Shown: positions 7,686 to 16,794, numbered from the stretch's first letter. The stretch is 64,000 nt of DNA from Bacillota bacterium (GCA_023436585.1 JAEZIN010000023.1:13368-77367), one strand, 5' to 3'. Translations and numbers: made by a program. Notes: generated by a model not told the origin, from the letters alone.

Positions 7686-9755
7686 TTACTTCTTCCTCCT
7701 GTGCTTCATCATCATCATGCTGAAGGCGAACAGCGTAAGCAGCAGCACGCCGCCGCCGGCAAGGCTCAAACCCAGTATATCCTGCCGCTCCAGCATCCTC
7801 CAGGCGGCGGGGGCAACGGCGGCGTTGTCGGCTTTGAAGCGGAAGGAATGCGCCGTCTCGTCGCCGGCCACAAAGCCGTCGCCATACACCTTCCATAAGC
7901 CCTCCACGCTGCCCAGGTAGGGAAGCGTCTTGAGCATGGCCTCGTCGCTTACGCCGCTGACCACAAGCAAAGCGCGCCTCTGCCCGGTCAGGGGGGAATA
8001 CAGAAGCTGCACGCTGCCCAGGCGGGAACCGTAACTTTTTTCGATCAGCATTTTCTCGTTGGAGTCGATGGTGGTTCCATCCTGGCTGAACTTGAAGAAA
8101 AGCTCCTTGTTGTGGTCCATGGCGATTTGGTTTACGCCGTACCTGCCGATGGCAATGACGTTGGCGGCGGGCAGGCTGCCCTTTGCGACGCCTTGCACCA
8201 CCTGCAGGGAGCCCGTGTTGTCCGTTACATAGCGGCCCAGGGTTAAAACCATCCGGCGGAACACCTCATAATCGGCATCCGAGGGCCGGCTGGGCAGCAC
8301 GATGGCCACATCGTTGAGCCGTCCATCCTTTACAAACGGGCTGGGATAGCTTTCAAAAAGAAGGCCCTGCACATCCACGGTATTAAGCTTGAGCATGCTT
8401 TCGTTGGAAACGTAGGCCCAGGGCGTCTCCTCCTGGCGCAGGGTACACCAAAGGTCCTTGATCTCCAGGTCAAAGGCGACCCGCACGGAAAAGCTGCCGG
8501 AGACCTTCAGGTCGGTAGGGATGGACAGGTCCAGGCTGTCGCCCCCCGCATTTTCCATGGAAAGCTTTTTGCTGCCGATGGGGATGTCGTTGATGTATAC
8601 CGTGACCAGGGAACGGTCAAAATCGAGATTCGCCGCGTAGCGGACCACCAGGCGGATTTGGCTTTCGTCAGCCAGGGCGCGGCTTTCGGGAAACTGAATG
8701 TAGAAGCTGGCGTTTTGACGGAACGCGCCTTTTACGTAGGAGCCTGTATCCGTAAGCAGCATGTACGGCTGCACCTCTTTTACGGGAGTCAGCACATTCA
8801 CGTCCCCCGGCAGGGCCGCCCAATTGCTTTGAAGCTGCGCCATGTAGGCGGCATTGCCCATCAGCCTTCCCAGCGTTTCCATGGCGCCGTTATCCGCGCC
8901 GATGGCGGCCAATACGGAATGGTCGTCCCGGGTTACAAGGACGAGGGCGATGCCGGCCTTGGCGGCCCGGTCCTGCTCCGGAGTGAGGGCGGACAAGATG
9001 CCGCCATCCAACTGGTCGTAGCGGGAAAAATAGATTTGGTAGGGGTCCTGGAACAGCGCATCCCCCTGGCTGCTTACGCGAAGGCCGATGTCCCCGTAAA
9101 ACAGCGGCGCGCTGGATGCCATGCCAGACATGGCCATGGCCGCGCAGGAAAGCGTGGGCTCCGCGGCGTCGCTGTCCACCACAAAAGCGCTCTGCTTGTT
9201 GGAAAGGGCGTCGATGCTTGTAAACTGCTTGTACAAGGCGGCCGCGCTGCCGATGACAGCAAGGGGCCGGTAGGACAGCGACACGGCGGAATCCTTGAAA
9301 ACGTTCATCCAGTTGGCTTTGGAAACGTCATCCACGCAGGGCTTGGGATCGTTGGTGCGGATATACGTTTCCACGGTCAGGTAATTGACCCCCGGCTTGA
9401 CGGTTTCAGGCGGAAGCATGATCACTTCCCGCTTCTTTTCGCCGTCGGTGATGGGCACCCGGGCGGAATATACCTTCTGCCCGTTGACGGAAACGGTATA
9501 CGTGGAATAATCGGCTATGGCCAGCTGTGTGGTGGCAAAGCTCATGGAGAATACGGCCTGGTCCACCGCCCAGTCGCCGGCATAAAAGCTCTCCGTAAAG
9601 CTGGAGAACAAGCCTGTCAAGGCATGGTCCGAAGAAAAGGCCTGCTCAAACAAGTATGGCTGCAGGGGAACCGCGTGGGCGGCGGGAATCCCGGCGGATG
9701 TACAAAGAACCAGCAGCAACAGAAAAATGGAACCTCTTTGCAGGACTTTCCTCAT
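7686..9755 (-). CDS. ydaN: YdaN-like exopolysaccharide synthase subunit (BcsB-like)
   Basis: About 689 residues: signal peptide (MRKVLQRGSIF followed by a Leu-rich core and AHA), a long extracellular beta-rich region of the cellulose synthase regulatory subunit (BcsB) type, and one C-terminal membrane helix ending in HRRKK. Such proteins escort the nascent glycan outside the membrane and hold the synthase. A start 27 bases upstream is open, but it lies inside the preceding gene; the ATG at 9755 has GGAGAGG at an 8-base gap and leaves only 2 bases after the glycosyltransferase stop. Pairing of a GT2 and a BcsB-like protein with a GGDEF-derived protein matches B. subtilis YdaM-YdaN-YdaK and the Listeria Pss system. 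Confidence 0.85.
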   Translation of the reverse strand: MRKVLQRGSIFLLLLVLCTSAGIPAAHAVPLQPYLFEQAFSSDHALTGLFSSFTESFYAGDWAVDQAVFSMSFATTQLAIADYSTYTVSVNGQKVYSARVPITDGEKKREVIMLPPETVKPGVNYLTVETYIRTNDPKPCVDDVSKANWMNVFKDSAVSLSYRPLAVIGSAAALYKQFTSIDALSNKQSAFVVDSDAAEPTLSCAAMAMSGMASSAPLFYGDIGLRVSSQGDALFQDPYQIYFSRYDQLDGGILSALTPEQDRAAKAGIALVLVTRDDHSVLAAIGADNGAMETLGRLMGNAAYMAQLQSNWAALPGDVNVLTPVKEVQPYMLLTDTGSYVKGAFRQNASFYIQFPESRALADESQIRLVVRYAANLDFDRSLVTVYINDIPIGSKKLSMENAGGDSLDLSIPTDLKVSGSFSVRVAFDLEIKDLWCTLRQEETPWAYVSNESMLKLNTVDVQGLLFESYPSPFVKDGRLNDVAIVLPSRPSDADYEVFRRMVLTLGRYVTDNTGSLQVVQGVAKGSLPAANVIAIGRYGVNQIAMDHNKELFFKFSQDGTTIDSNEKMLIEKSYGSRLGSVQLLYSPLTGQRRALLVVSGVSDEAMLKTLPYLGSVEGLWKVYGDGFVAGDETAHSFRFKADNAAVAPAAWRMLERQDILGLSLAGGGVLLLTLFAFSMMMMKHRRKK

Positions 9756-9757
9756 GC

Positions 9758-11005
9758 TTAAAACCTCTCCGTCTTGTACCATTTTGTTTCCCGGCGGAAC
9801 AATACATCTGTAAAGTATTTATATAGCCCGTAGGCGGCGACCACCATCCACATCTTGGAGTAGGTGAAGTACATCAGTACAATCACGTTCAGGTTGGACA
9901 GGTTCAGCTCGCCCTTTTCCGTGCTGATGGTCACATATGTGCCCAGGATAAACAGCAGGATCGCCAGGAACCACAATAAGTTGCTGAACCCCGCCAGCGT
10001 GGTGTGCGCCCATCCCACCGCGTATAAAAGCAGCGCGCTGTCGGATATGATCAGGGAGGTCAACAGCAAAAAGTAAATGGAGAGAAAGTACAACAGGTCA
10101 AACCTGATTTTTTTGGCCTTGGGGTCGAACAAGAGCGGAAGGTTCTTGATGATGACATAGATGTTCCCCTTGACCCAGCGGGTCCGCTGCTTGAACCAAA
10201 CCTTTATGGTTTGCGGTTCCTGCTCCCAGGTGACGGCACTGGGCTGGAACTTGATACGGTAGCCCATCATGTAGATGCGGAAGCTGATTTCCGTATCCTC
10301 CGCGATGGCCTTCGTATCCCAGCCGCCGATGGCCTCAATAATGGAGCGCCGGATGATGAAGTTGGTGCCCGGTATGGTGCACAGCCCGAACAGGTTCCAG
10401 CGGCCGGCCTGGGCCATCCACTGGAAGGCCAGCGTCTCGATATTGATGAACTTGGTCAAGAGGCTGGCGTTTTTGTTGCGGGTGCGGAACTTGCCGATTA
10501 CGGCGCCCAGGGTGTCATCCTGGGTGATTTCCGCCACCAGTATGCCCAAGGCGCTCTTTTCAGGAGTATTGTCGGCATCATAGATCACGATGTACTCGCC
10601 GTGGCACTTTTGAAAGCCGATGTTCAGCGCGTTGGACTTTCCCTTGCCGCCCGTCGTCTTGTCTGTATTGATGATGGTAAGGTTATCGGCTTCCATATCC
10701 TCCTTCAGGTTGGCCAGCAGCTGGGCGCTATTGTCGGAGGAGTTGTCGTTGATCACGATGATTTCGTAGCGGTCCTTGGGATAACTGAAGGAGAGCAGTG
10801 CCCGGACGGTCTGCACGATTACCTTGCCTTCGTTATGCGCGGGAACCATGATGGAAATCATGGGAAACGTATTGGGGACAGGCGGTTTCTGCCGTTCGCA
10901 CTTCAAGTAGTAGCGGTACCCCGACACGATCAAAACCACATTCACCAGCAGCAAAAGCCATATGCAAATCAGGGCCACCAGCATCATGCCGTCCAGCAGG
11001 TTCAT
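9758..11005 (-). CDS. ydaM: YdaM-like processive glycosyltransferase, family 2
   Basis: 415 residues: N-terminal membrane helix (about 5-30), cytoplasmic GT2 domain (about 48-285) and three or four C-terminal helices. Catalytic motifs are complete: Asp87 in DNSSD, DAD at 143-145, the ED base at 236-237, and the Q(Q/R)xRW-type acceptor signature as QRTRW at 273-277. This set is that of processive synthases such as cellulose, hyaluronan and poly-GlcNAc synthases. The sugar cannot be read from sequence. It lacks the C-terminal PilZ domain that senses c-di-GMP in BcsA; control probably passes through the separate degenerate GGDEF protein of the same operon. Confidence 0.88.
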   Translation of the reverse strand: MNLLDGMMLVALICIWLLLLVNVVLIVSGYRYYLKCERQKPPVPNTFPMISIMVPAHNEGKVIVQTVRALLSFSYPKDRYEIIVINDNSSDNSAQLLANLKEDMEADNLTIINTDKTTGGKGKSNALNIGFQKCHGEYIVIYDADNTPEKSALGILVAEITQDDTLGAVIGKFRTRNKNASLLTKFINIETLAFQWMAQAGRWNLFGLCTIPGTNFIIRRSIIEAIGGWDTKAIAEDTEISFRIYMMGYRIKFQPSAVTWEQEPQTIKVWFKQRTRWVKGNIYVIIKNLPLLFDPKAKKIRFDLLYFLSIYFLLLTSLIISDSALLLYAVGWAHTTLAGFSNLLWFLAILLFILGTYVTISTEKGELNLSNLNVIVLMYFTYSKMWMVVAAYGLYKYFTDVLFRRETKWYKTERF

Positions 11006-11017
11006 AACAAAGCCCTT

Positions 11018-12283
11018 TCATCTGTAGAATTTGCGCCTGTACAAAAAATAACCGCCGGTTAACAGGCCGGAGAAAACCACAAGGCTGATGACAACGATCA
11101 CGATCAGCGTCCTGTTCCCTGCTGTAAAGAAGCCCTCAAAGCTGGTTTCAATCTCTTCCCGGTAGGCATAGTCGCTGCCGATGGGCTTTTCGTTATATAA
11201 AACCGGCTCGCCTGTCACCATTTTTTGCAGGCTGGCGGCCGTTATCCATTTCCTGCGGATGACTTCCAGCGTGTGGTCAAATTCTTCGGGGGTTTTCGCG
11301 ATGGGAAGGGTTATGGATACATCCATGGGCAAAAGCCCGAAGGGATCAACCGTGCCGGACAGGTTGGAAAAGCCGTTCAGGGAAAGCGGGTAAGGGGATA
11401 CGAGGCCGTTGGCCAGGTGCAGCCCCTGCTCTTCAAGCGCCGAACGGGCACGGGCGAGCCTTGCATCGGGGCTTTCCTGCTCGGTTTCCGCCGTCCGTAT
11501 GATGGGGTCGTGCATGAGAATGGCCCCGCCCCTGGACTCCATGTAGCGGAGCACCTGAGCATACCGCAAAAACGAGGGGTAATCCAGGTTGTCATATACG
11601 GGCATGGCGCTGACGGTGAAGGGATAGCCTCTTTTATACAGCTCATCCGCCATATGGCAGAGCATGCCGAGGTCGGAAAAAGGGTACACCTCGTCGATCA
11701 GCAAAAACAGGCGGCCGCTTTCAGCATCCCCAAACAGCTTCTTGGCCACAAGGCCCAGGGCAAGCGGCTGCAAGTCGTCCTGTACATAATGGGGGACATA
11801 CGCAACGAAATCCTGGATGACACCATAGGGGTATTTTCCGCGCAGAGGAAATTCCATTTCCCCTGCCGCTTCGCCCTCGTATTCGGAAATCAAAAGGGAG
11901 GGATTCGCAATATTGATGGAAGCTTGAATGTTCCCGGCATGGAGCATGCCGCAAAGACTAGGAACGCTTTGCGTTTTGATCCCGTCCACCGGGCCAGCCT
12001 GCTGGCCTACGCACAGCACAGGGATCCCAAAACTTAGGCTGTCCAGGTACGGCTGCCGGACGGTGGTAACCAAAGCCGTGCACCCTAGAAGGGAATCCGT
12101 TTTATACCCCGTTTCGGGGATCGCGGTCACCGCATAACCGCAGGCCGATAACACCCGGACAATGGACTGGCGCTCGCTTTCCAGGCGGTAAACCAGCGTG
12201 ACGGGCTTCCCGGCCGCGCCGGCCGTGACCGGTATCGCCAGGAGTACGGCCATAGCCGCCGCCAACAGAAATGCCTTCACCAA
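11018..12283 (-). CDS. ydaL: YdaL-like DUF2334 protein
   Basis: 421 residues: signal peptide (about 1-23), a DUF2334 domain related to polysaccharide deacetylases (about 130-385; acidic IDEVY at 196-200 and HDP at 258-260), and a C-terminal membrane helix (about 393-413) with a basic end. It most likely modifies or trims the exported polymer at the outer membrane face; whether it keeps deacetylase chemistry is unknown. It starts with TTG at 12283, seven bases after AGGAGG; GTG at 12280 is an alternative. It is shorter than B. subtilis YdaL. Third gene of the six-gene operon. Confidence 0.8.
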   Translation of the reverse strand: MVKAFLLAAAMAVLLAIPVTAGAAGKPVTLVYRLESERQSIVRVLSACGYAVTAIPETGYKTDSLLGCTALVTTVRQPYLDSLSFGIPVLCVGQQAGPVDGIKTQSVPSLCGMLHAGNIQASINIANPSLLISEYEGEAAGEMEFPLRGKYPYGVIQDFVAYVPHYVQDDLQPLALGLVAKKLFGDAESGRLFLLIDEVYPFSDLGMLCHMADELYKRGYPFTVSAMPVYDNLDYPSFLRYAQVLRYMESRGGAILMHDPIIRTAETEQESPDARLARARSALEEQGLHLANGLVSPYPLSLNGFSNLSGTVDPFGLLPMDVSITLPIAKTPEEFDHTLEVIRRKWITAASLQKMVTGEPVLYNEKPIGSDYAYREEIETSFEGFFTAGNRTLIVIVVISLVVFSGLLTGGYFLYRRKFYR

Positions 12284-12306
12284 GCCAGTTCCTCCTCTAG
12301 AGGATA

Positions 12307-13404
12307 TTAGGGGTTAACGGGAAACGCATTCCCCGCCTGCAGGGCGAGCAGTGCCATGAGGTTGTCAAAGGAATAGGCCTGCAGCGTTTGTGCGTCGGCA
12401 AACGCTCCGTACACCTGACTGTTTGGTTCTGTCACCTGGAAGGGAAGCATGTGATCTACGGCGGATTTATACAGATCCGCATCGTCTTCGCTGGCACCAA
12501 GCAGCGCGCAAAGCGCGTAAATGGCTGTTGACTCCGTTTCGCTTAAGGGGTTTCCGTCAAAATCGTATACGGCATACAGTTTACCGCTTTGAAGTGCCTT
12601 TTTCAAGTACGCAATCGTTTGTTTTGGACAAGAACCGACACGGGAAAGGTGATATGCTGTCAAAAGTGATTCCACCATGGGAACATTTTGGGATTGATAG
12701 TTTTTCTGCCCCATATTGTATGCTTTATGAAACATGGGGAACGCATCGCCAAGGTATCCGTTTTGCAAAATGCCGCGCATGTTTTCCATTACGGCTTGCC
12801 AGCGGCCATCCAGCCCGGACAGAGCCTGCATTGTATGAAGGTCGGCATAGCACAGTGTGGCATCGCTGCCGGCCATTTTCATAAGGTCGTCGTAAAAATC
12901 GGCCAGCATATCCCCGCGGACGTTGGTGCCATAAAGCCGACCGGCATAATAAAGGGCCTGATCGCGATAAGAAGGCTGACGGAATATTTCCGCAGCCTCC
13001 AGCATGGCCCCGATCAAACGCAGATCATCCACCGCCGCGTTGGACGGGGATACGCGGCCGCTCTCATCCAGACGGTAGGAGAGGATGCTGCCCGTGTCCA
13101 TGCGGCTTTTCACGAAATCAATGGTTTTTGCGGCCATATCCGCGTTCCCGGCGCGCACATAATAAGTCAGTAGCAGCCCCTGGGATTCGCTCAGCACGTC
13201 ATGGCCGGTGGCCCATTCCTTTATGCCCTGCGACGGAAGATAATTGGTGAATACTCCCCCGCCGCTTTGAAGCTTTTGCTCAATAAATGCGCGGCACATG
13301 GTTTCCTCCGCGCCTGCGTAAGCCGTTTTCTGCTCCACGGACAGGCAGGCGAGGAGGAATGCCGCACACAGAATTGTTCTTTTCATGATCCCGGAATGCT
13401 TCAT
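12307..13404 (-). CDS. ydaJ: YdaJ-like glycoside hydrolase family 8-type secreted protein
   Basis: 365 residues with an N-terminal signal and an all-alpha (alpha/alpha)6-like body resembling GH8-type endoglucanases, as in B. subtilis YdaJ. The signal is ambiguous: a possible lipobox (LLAC, Cys20) favours a lipoprotein, while AYA-G near residue 30 would suit signal peptidase I. The ATG overlaps the preceding stop (ATGA at 13401-13404), suggesting coupling; an in-frame ATG lies at 13386. In EPS and cellulose loci such hydrolases trim or edit the growing polymer. Catalytic acids were not assigned with certainty. Confidence 0.75.
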   Translation of the reverse strand: MKHSGIMKRTILCAAFLLACLSVEQKTAYAGAEETMCRAFIEQKLQSGGGVFTNYLPSQGIKEWATGHDVLSESQGLLLTYYVRAGNADMAAKTIDFVKSRMDTGSILSYRLDESGRVSPSNAAVDDLRLIGAMLEAAEIFRQPSYRDQALYYAGRLYGTNVRGDMLADFYDDLMKMAGSDATLCYADLHTMQALSGLDGRWQAVMENMRGILQNGYLGDAFPMFHKAYNMGQKNYQSQNVPMVESLLTAYHLSRVGSCPKQTIAYLKKALQSGKLYAVYDFDGNPLSETESTAIYALCALLGASEDDADLYKSAVDHMLPFQVTEPNSQVYGAFADAQTLQAYSFDNLMALLALQAGNAFPVNP

Positions 13405-14864
13405 GCTGCCACCGCCGGCGCAGGCTTTGCCGCCGCCTTTTCCTTGGCCGCCTTCTGCCGAAGCACGCTGAATCTGGTCATGGCGGCCGAAACCAGCACG
13501 AAGGCGGAAACATCAAACGCTAAATTGTATAAAAACATATGCTTGGCAAGGTCCGCGTCGCCGGCGCCTATGATGGATACGGCAATCTGGGATAAGCCCA
13601 TTACCAGCACAAAGCCCAGGATCAGCATGCGCTGCCTGTCCTTGTAGCTTACAGCCAGCATCGCCGCGAAAAACAGCAGGATAAAGCCGATGGTCTTGGG
13701 CAGCAATGCCTTTTTCGCGGTGCTGTACAGGGAAAAGAAATTGGACTGAGCCCCGGGTTCCTTGTCTGCTCTTTTTTCATAATTGCCGATGGACTCCGGA
13801 CGGATGGAGTTGGCGCTCTTGGCCGCCTCGTCCAGCATGGCGATCAATTGACCGGGGTGCATCGCATAGTATTTGGCAATGGAAACAAAGCCATACTTGG
13901 CATAAAAATCCTCTTTGAGCATAGGGTCCTGCACATCGATGACGGGATTGCGCTCATAGTAGATGGTCTGGTCCAATAAGGCGTATTGGGAGTTGATATC
14001 GAAATCCTCCAGCGCCTTCTCAGGGTTTTCCGAGGTCATAAGGATTCCGCGCGTCATGGCGTGGTAGGCGTTGATTTCCACAAATTCCTGGGGAATCAAT
14101 ACATACACCAGCACGCCGGCCGTGACGAGTGCGGCGGAGCATCCGCGTTTGAGCCATTTAAGCGATGTCTTTCGCGTGAAATCCCTTTGGGGCGTGTTCA
14201 AAAACAAGCACAGCACGCCAAACAGTACGCCCAGCGGTGCAAACTGCTGCTTGGAGCAAGTGAGAATCAGGCTGTTCACGGTCAGGGATATCATCAAAAG
14301 TGTTTTTTTGCCCCAACCGGCACTTAGCAGCAGCGCGCTGGCGACAGCGGCCAGGAAGCTGACGAAGGCCAGGCCCTCCGCGTAAAAGGAATTGAAGTAA
14401 GCCACATAGCCAATATCCGCAAACAGGAGCACGGCCAGCAGTGCGATCAGGTAGGCCCAATAGCCCTTGGCCCGCAGTGTGGCATACTTGGTCAAAAGAT
14501 ACACGGCGGCAATCAAGTAAGCGGATAATATAACAGCCTGGAAGCGGATGTCAAACAGATTATCCTGACCGGTAAACATCTTGTCCAGCCCGATGGCCAG
14601 CCGTATAAGCGGTGTTTGTCCGGATTGGAAGCCGGACGCGAACTCGTTGTAATATTGATACATGCCAAATTCCTTGCGGAAATAGCTGAAATATTGGTCG
14701 GCCTCATACCTGTCCAATTTATACAAGCCGTTACCCACCATGATCCGGTAGAAGTCGCCGTTGTCTGCCATGCCGACCGGCGAAAGGAAAAGCATGATGA
14801 GCAGCAGGATGCCGGTCAACAGAGCGGCCAGTGCGGCGGGCGACGGCGCTTTCATGCGTTTCAT
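13401..14864 (-). CDS. Polytopic membrane protein, GT-C-like, first gene of the EPS operon
   Basis: 487 residues with about 11-12 membrane segments and one large extracytoplasmic loop (about residues 280-370). The first loop carries an acidic DNGDFYR motif, in the position where GT-C glycosyltransferases have catalytic acids. The C-terminus is a cytoplasmic Lys/Ala/Pro-rich tail. It resembles the WsfD-type membrane glycosyltransferases annotated in Gram-positives, but this assignment is tentative. It starts the operon, with a strong promoter 52 bases upstream, and is coupled to the YdaJ-like gene by a 4-base overlap. It is not part of the B. subtilis ydaJKLMN set, so it may add a lipid-linked sugar or a branch to the polymer. 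Confidence 0.7.
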   Translation of the reverse strand: MKRMKAPSPAALAALLTGILLLIMLFLSPVGMADNGDFYRIMVGNGLYKLDRYEADQYFSYFRKEFGMYQYYNEFASGFQSGQTPLIRLAIGLDKMFTGQDNLFDIRFQAVILSAYLIAAVYLLTKYATLRAKGYWAYLIALLAVLLFADIGYVAYFNSFYAEGLAFVSFLAAVASALLLSAGWGKKTLLMISLTVNSLILTCSKQQFAPLGVLFGVLCLFLNTPQRDFTRKTSLKWLKRGCSAALVTAGVLVYVLIPQEFVEINAYHAMTRGILMTSENPEKALEDFDINSQYALLDQTIYYERNPVIDVQDPMLKEDFYAKYGFVSIAKYYAMHPGQLIAMLDEAAKSANSIRPESIGNYEKRADKEPGAQSNFFSLYSTAKKALLPKTIGFILLFFAAMLAVSYKDRQRMLILGFVLVMGLSQIAVSIIGAGDADLAKHMFLYNLAFDVSAFVLVSAAMTRFSVLRQKAAKEKAAAKPAPAVAA

Positions 14865-14915
14865 ACCCCTTCCCCCTTTCCTGTCGGTGCGGATAAGATC
14901 ATCCTTCAGACGCTC

Positions 14916-14944
14916 ATTATATAGAAGAAAGCTATATAAATCAA
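14916..14944 (-). promoter_or_regulatory. Promoter of the exopolysaccharide operon
   Basis: Minus strand: TTGATT (14939-14944), 17-base spacer, TATAAT (14916-14921). Predicted transcription start is near 14909, giving a leader of about 45 bases. Confidence 0.75.
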
Positions 14945-15083
14945 TGTAAATTCGTCACAATGCAGGGTCATATTCCTGCCTTCGACATCCGTTTGGCGAT
15001 ACTGGCGGAAACTGCAAGACAAAGGGGGGACCGAGCAGGAAGCGCGGGTGAATACATGGTATTGTTCTAATGTTGAAGCACTA

Positions 15084-15111
15084 TTGACACACTGTCTCTT
15101 TTTCGTATACT
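15084..15111 (+). promoter_or_regulatory. Plus-strand promoter in the murA upstream region
   Basis: TTGACA (15084-15089), 16 bases, TATACT (15106-15111). It lies about 370 bases before murA. It may give a long leader or drive an unrecognised short RNA between 15118 and 15330. Confidence 0.55.
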
Positions 15112-15326
15112 GGAATCAAAAACTTTTATTTTAATATAAGCTGTGTGCCCCATGCTTCTCCCCTTGCGCTTGTTGTATGCCTGTTTATGGTATGATAACC
15201 TTCACGGCATGGAAAGGATTACCGGCAATGGCATGTCCGGTTGGGATTTTTAAAGTTTATAGCAAATATACTGTCATTGTTCTATGGATGTTGCGGTTGA
15301 TTATGCCGGGTGTTCTTGGCCGGCAC

Positions 15327-15355
15327 TTGTAAATTGCGGCCGCTGTGTGTATAAT
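15327..15355 (+). promoter_or_regulatory. Main promoter of murA
   Basis: TTGTAA (15327-15332), exactly 17 bases, TATAAT (15350-15355). Predicted start is near 15362, giving a leader of about 120 bases. Confidence 0.7.
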
Positions 15356-15383
15356 GAGTCGTATGCTCTGTGCCAAATATAAT

Positions 15384-15420
15384 GGGATGTATTTCCTGTT
15401 CCAAGATTTTGGTACATCCC
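15384..15420 (+). promoter_or_regulatory. Hairpin in the murA leader
   Basis: GGGATGTA (15384-15391) pairs with TACATCCC (15413-15420) and is followed by TTGTCCTTT. It resembles a weak terminator, so transcriptional attenuation of murA is possible. The rest of 14945-15480 holds only promoters and no gene. Confidence 0.4.
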
Positions 15421-15451
15421 TTGTCCTTTAGATGAATGGGCAAGCAACCCA

Positions 15452-15483
15452 AGGAGGTGACCTGGCTTTAAGCCAGCGGTATG
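15452..15483 (+). promoter_or_regulatory. Ribosome-binding site with an intervening hairpin before the murA start
   Basis: AGGAGG (15452-15457) is 23 bases from the ATG at 15481, too far for normal initiation. Between them bases 15462-15467 pair perfectly with 15471-15476 around a 3-base loop. If this hairpin is folded out, the effective spacing is 8 bases, which is optimal. Confidence 0.6.
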
Positions 15484-16746
15484 GCGGATACGGAAAGAAT
15501 GCTGATTACCGGCGGGACGCCGCTGATGGGAGAAACCAGGGTAAGCGGCGGCAAAAACACATCGGTGGCGGTGATCCCTGCGATTTTGCTCAGCAGCGAG
15601 CCCTGCACCATCGAGAATCTGCCGGATATCGAGGATGTGAATGCCTTAACCGCCATCCTCCGTTCCTTGGGCGCCCGTGTAACGTATGAGCCGGGCAAGT
15701 TTATGACGGTGGATCCCCGGCCCGCGGAGGGCATCCACGTTTCCTACCAGCACACCCAGCGCCTTCGGGCCAGCTATTACCTGCTGGGGGCGCTGATGGG
15801 CCGCTGCCGCAAGGCGGAGGTAGCCTATCCTGGCGGATGCGATCTGGGCAGCCGGCCCATTGACCAGCATTTGAAGGGGCTTGCCGCCCTTGGCGCTGAA
15901 ATTGAAGAGCGCGGCGGCATGGTCTATGCCCAGTGCCAAAAGCTCACCGGTGCGGATGTGTTTTTTGACCTGGTTACCGTAGGCGGCACCATCAACATCA
16001 TGCTGGCCGCCGTCAGGGCCAGCGGAACAACGCTGATATACAACGCGGCCAAAGAACCGCATATAGTGGATTTGGCGAACTTTTTAAACAGCATGGGCGC
16101 CAACATCAAAGGTGCGGGCACGGACATCATCCGCATCCGCGGGGTGGAAAGGCTGCATGGGTGCACCTATACCGTGATTCCCGACCAGATCGAGACGGGA
16201 ACGCTGATGATCGCCGCCGCCGCCACCCGCGGCGATGTAGTGATCCGGGGCTGCATCCCCACCCATATGGAAGCACTGTCCGCCAAGCTGATGGAGATGG
16301 GCGTACGCGTTACCGACAGCGACGACGCCATCCGAGTCCGCACCATCAGCCCCCACCGGGCGGTGAACTTCAAGACCCAGGTGTACCCCGGCTTTCCCAC
16401 CGATCTTCAGCAGCCCATGTCGGCGCTGCTCACCACCGCCCACGGTACCAGTATCGTATCAGAAACCATTTACGAGCAGCGCTTCAAACACTTGGACGAG
16501 ATCCGCCGCATGGGTGCGCGCGTCCGTGTGGTGGACCGCACGGCACTCATCGAGGGCGTTCCGCAGTTGTTCGGTGCGCCGGTAGTCGCCACAGACCTTC
16601 GGGCCGGCGCGGCGTTGGTGGTGGCGGGGCTGATGGCCAAGGGAGTTACGGAGATATATGAGCCCGGTCATATCGACCGTGGGTATGAGCATATTGAACA
16701 AAAGCTGTGTGCCCTAGGGGCCAACATCCGCCGGGACAAAATATAG
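15481..16746 (+). CDS. murA: UDP-N-acetylglucosamine 1-carboxyvinyltransferase
   Basis: First committed step of peptidoglycan synthesis: transfers enolpyruvate from PEP to UDP-GlcNAc in the cytosol. 421 residues, the usual MurA length. Visible active-site elements are Lys25-Asn26 in the SGGKN motif and the catalytic Cys120 in PGGC, the residue alkylated by fosfomycin. The body shows the two-domain inside-out alpha/beta barrel pattern. Firmicutes often carry two copies (MurA/MurZ); which one this is cannot be told. No start codon other than the ATG at 15481 works: an in-frame TAA stands 15 bases before it. The gene has its own promoter and an unusual SD hairpin, and is followed by a J-domain protein 48 bases downstream. 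Confidence 0.95.
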   Translation: MADTERMLITGGTPLMGETRVSGGKNTSVAVIPAILLSSEPCTIENLPDIEDVNALTAILRSLGARVTYEPGKFMTVDPRPAEGIHVSYQHTQRLRASYYLLGALMGRCRKAEVAYPGGCDLGSRPIDQHLKGLAALGAEIEERGGMVYAQCQKLTGADVFFDLVTVGGTINIMLAAVRASGTTLIYNAAKEPHIVDLANFLNSMGANIKGAGTDIIRIRGVERLHGCTYTVIPDQIETGTLMIAAAATRGDVVIRGCIPTHMEALSAKLMEMGVRVTDSDDAIRVRTISPHRAVNFKTQVYPGFPTDLQQPMSALLTTAHGTSIVSETIYEQRFKHLDEIRRMGARVRVVDRTALIEGVPQLFGAPVVATDLRAGAALVVAGLMAKGVTEIYEPGHIDRGYEHIEQKLCALGANIRRDKI

Positions 16747-16794
16747 TGTTCCGGGGGTTTGGGGAGGTGACGGCTTACGACAAGCGCCTTTGAA

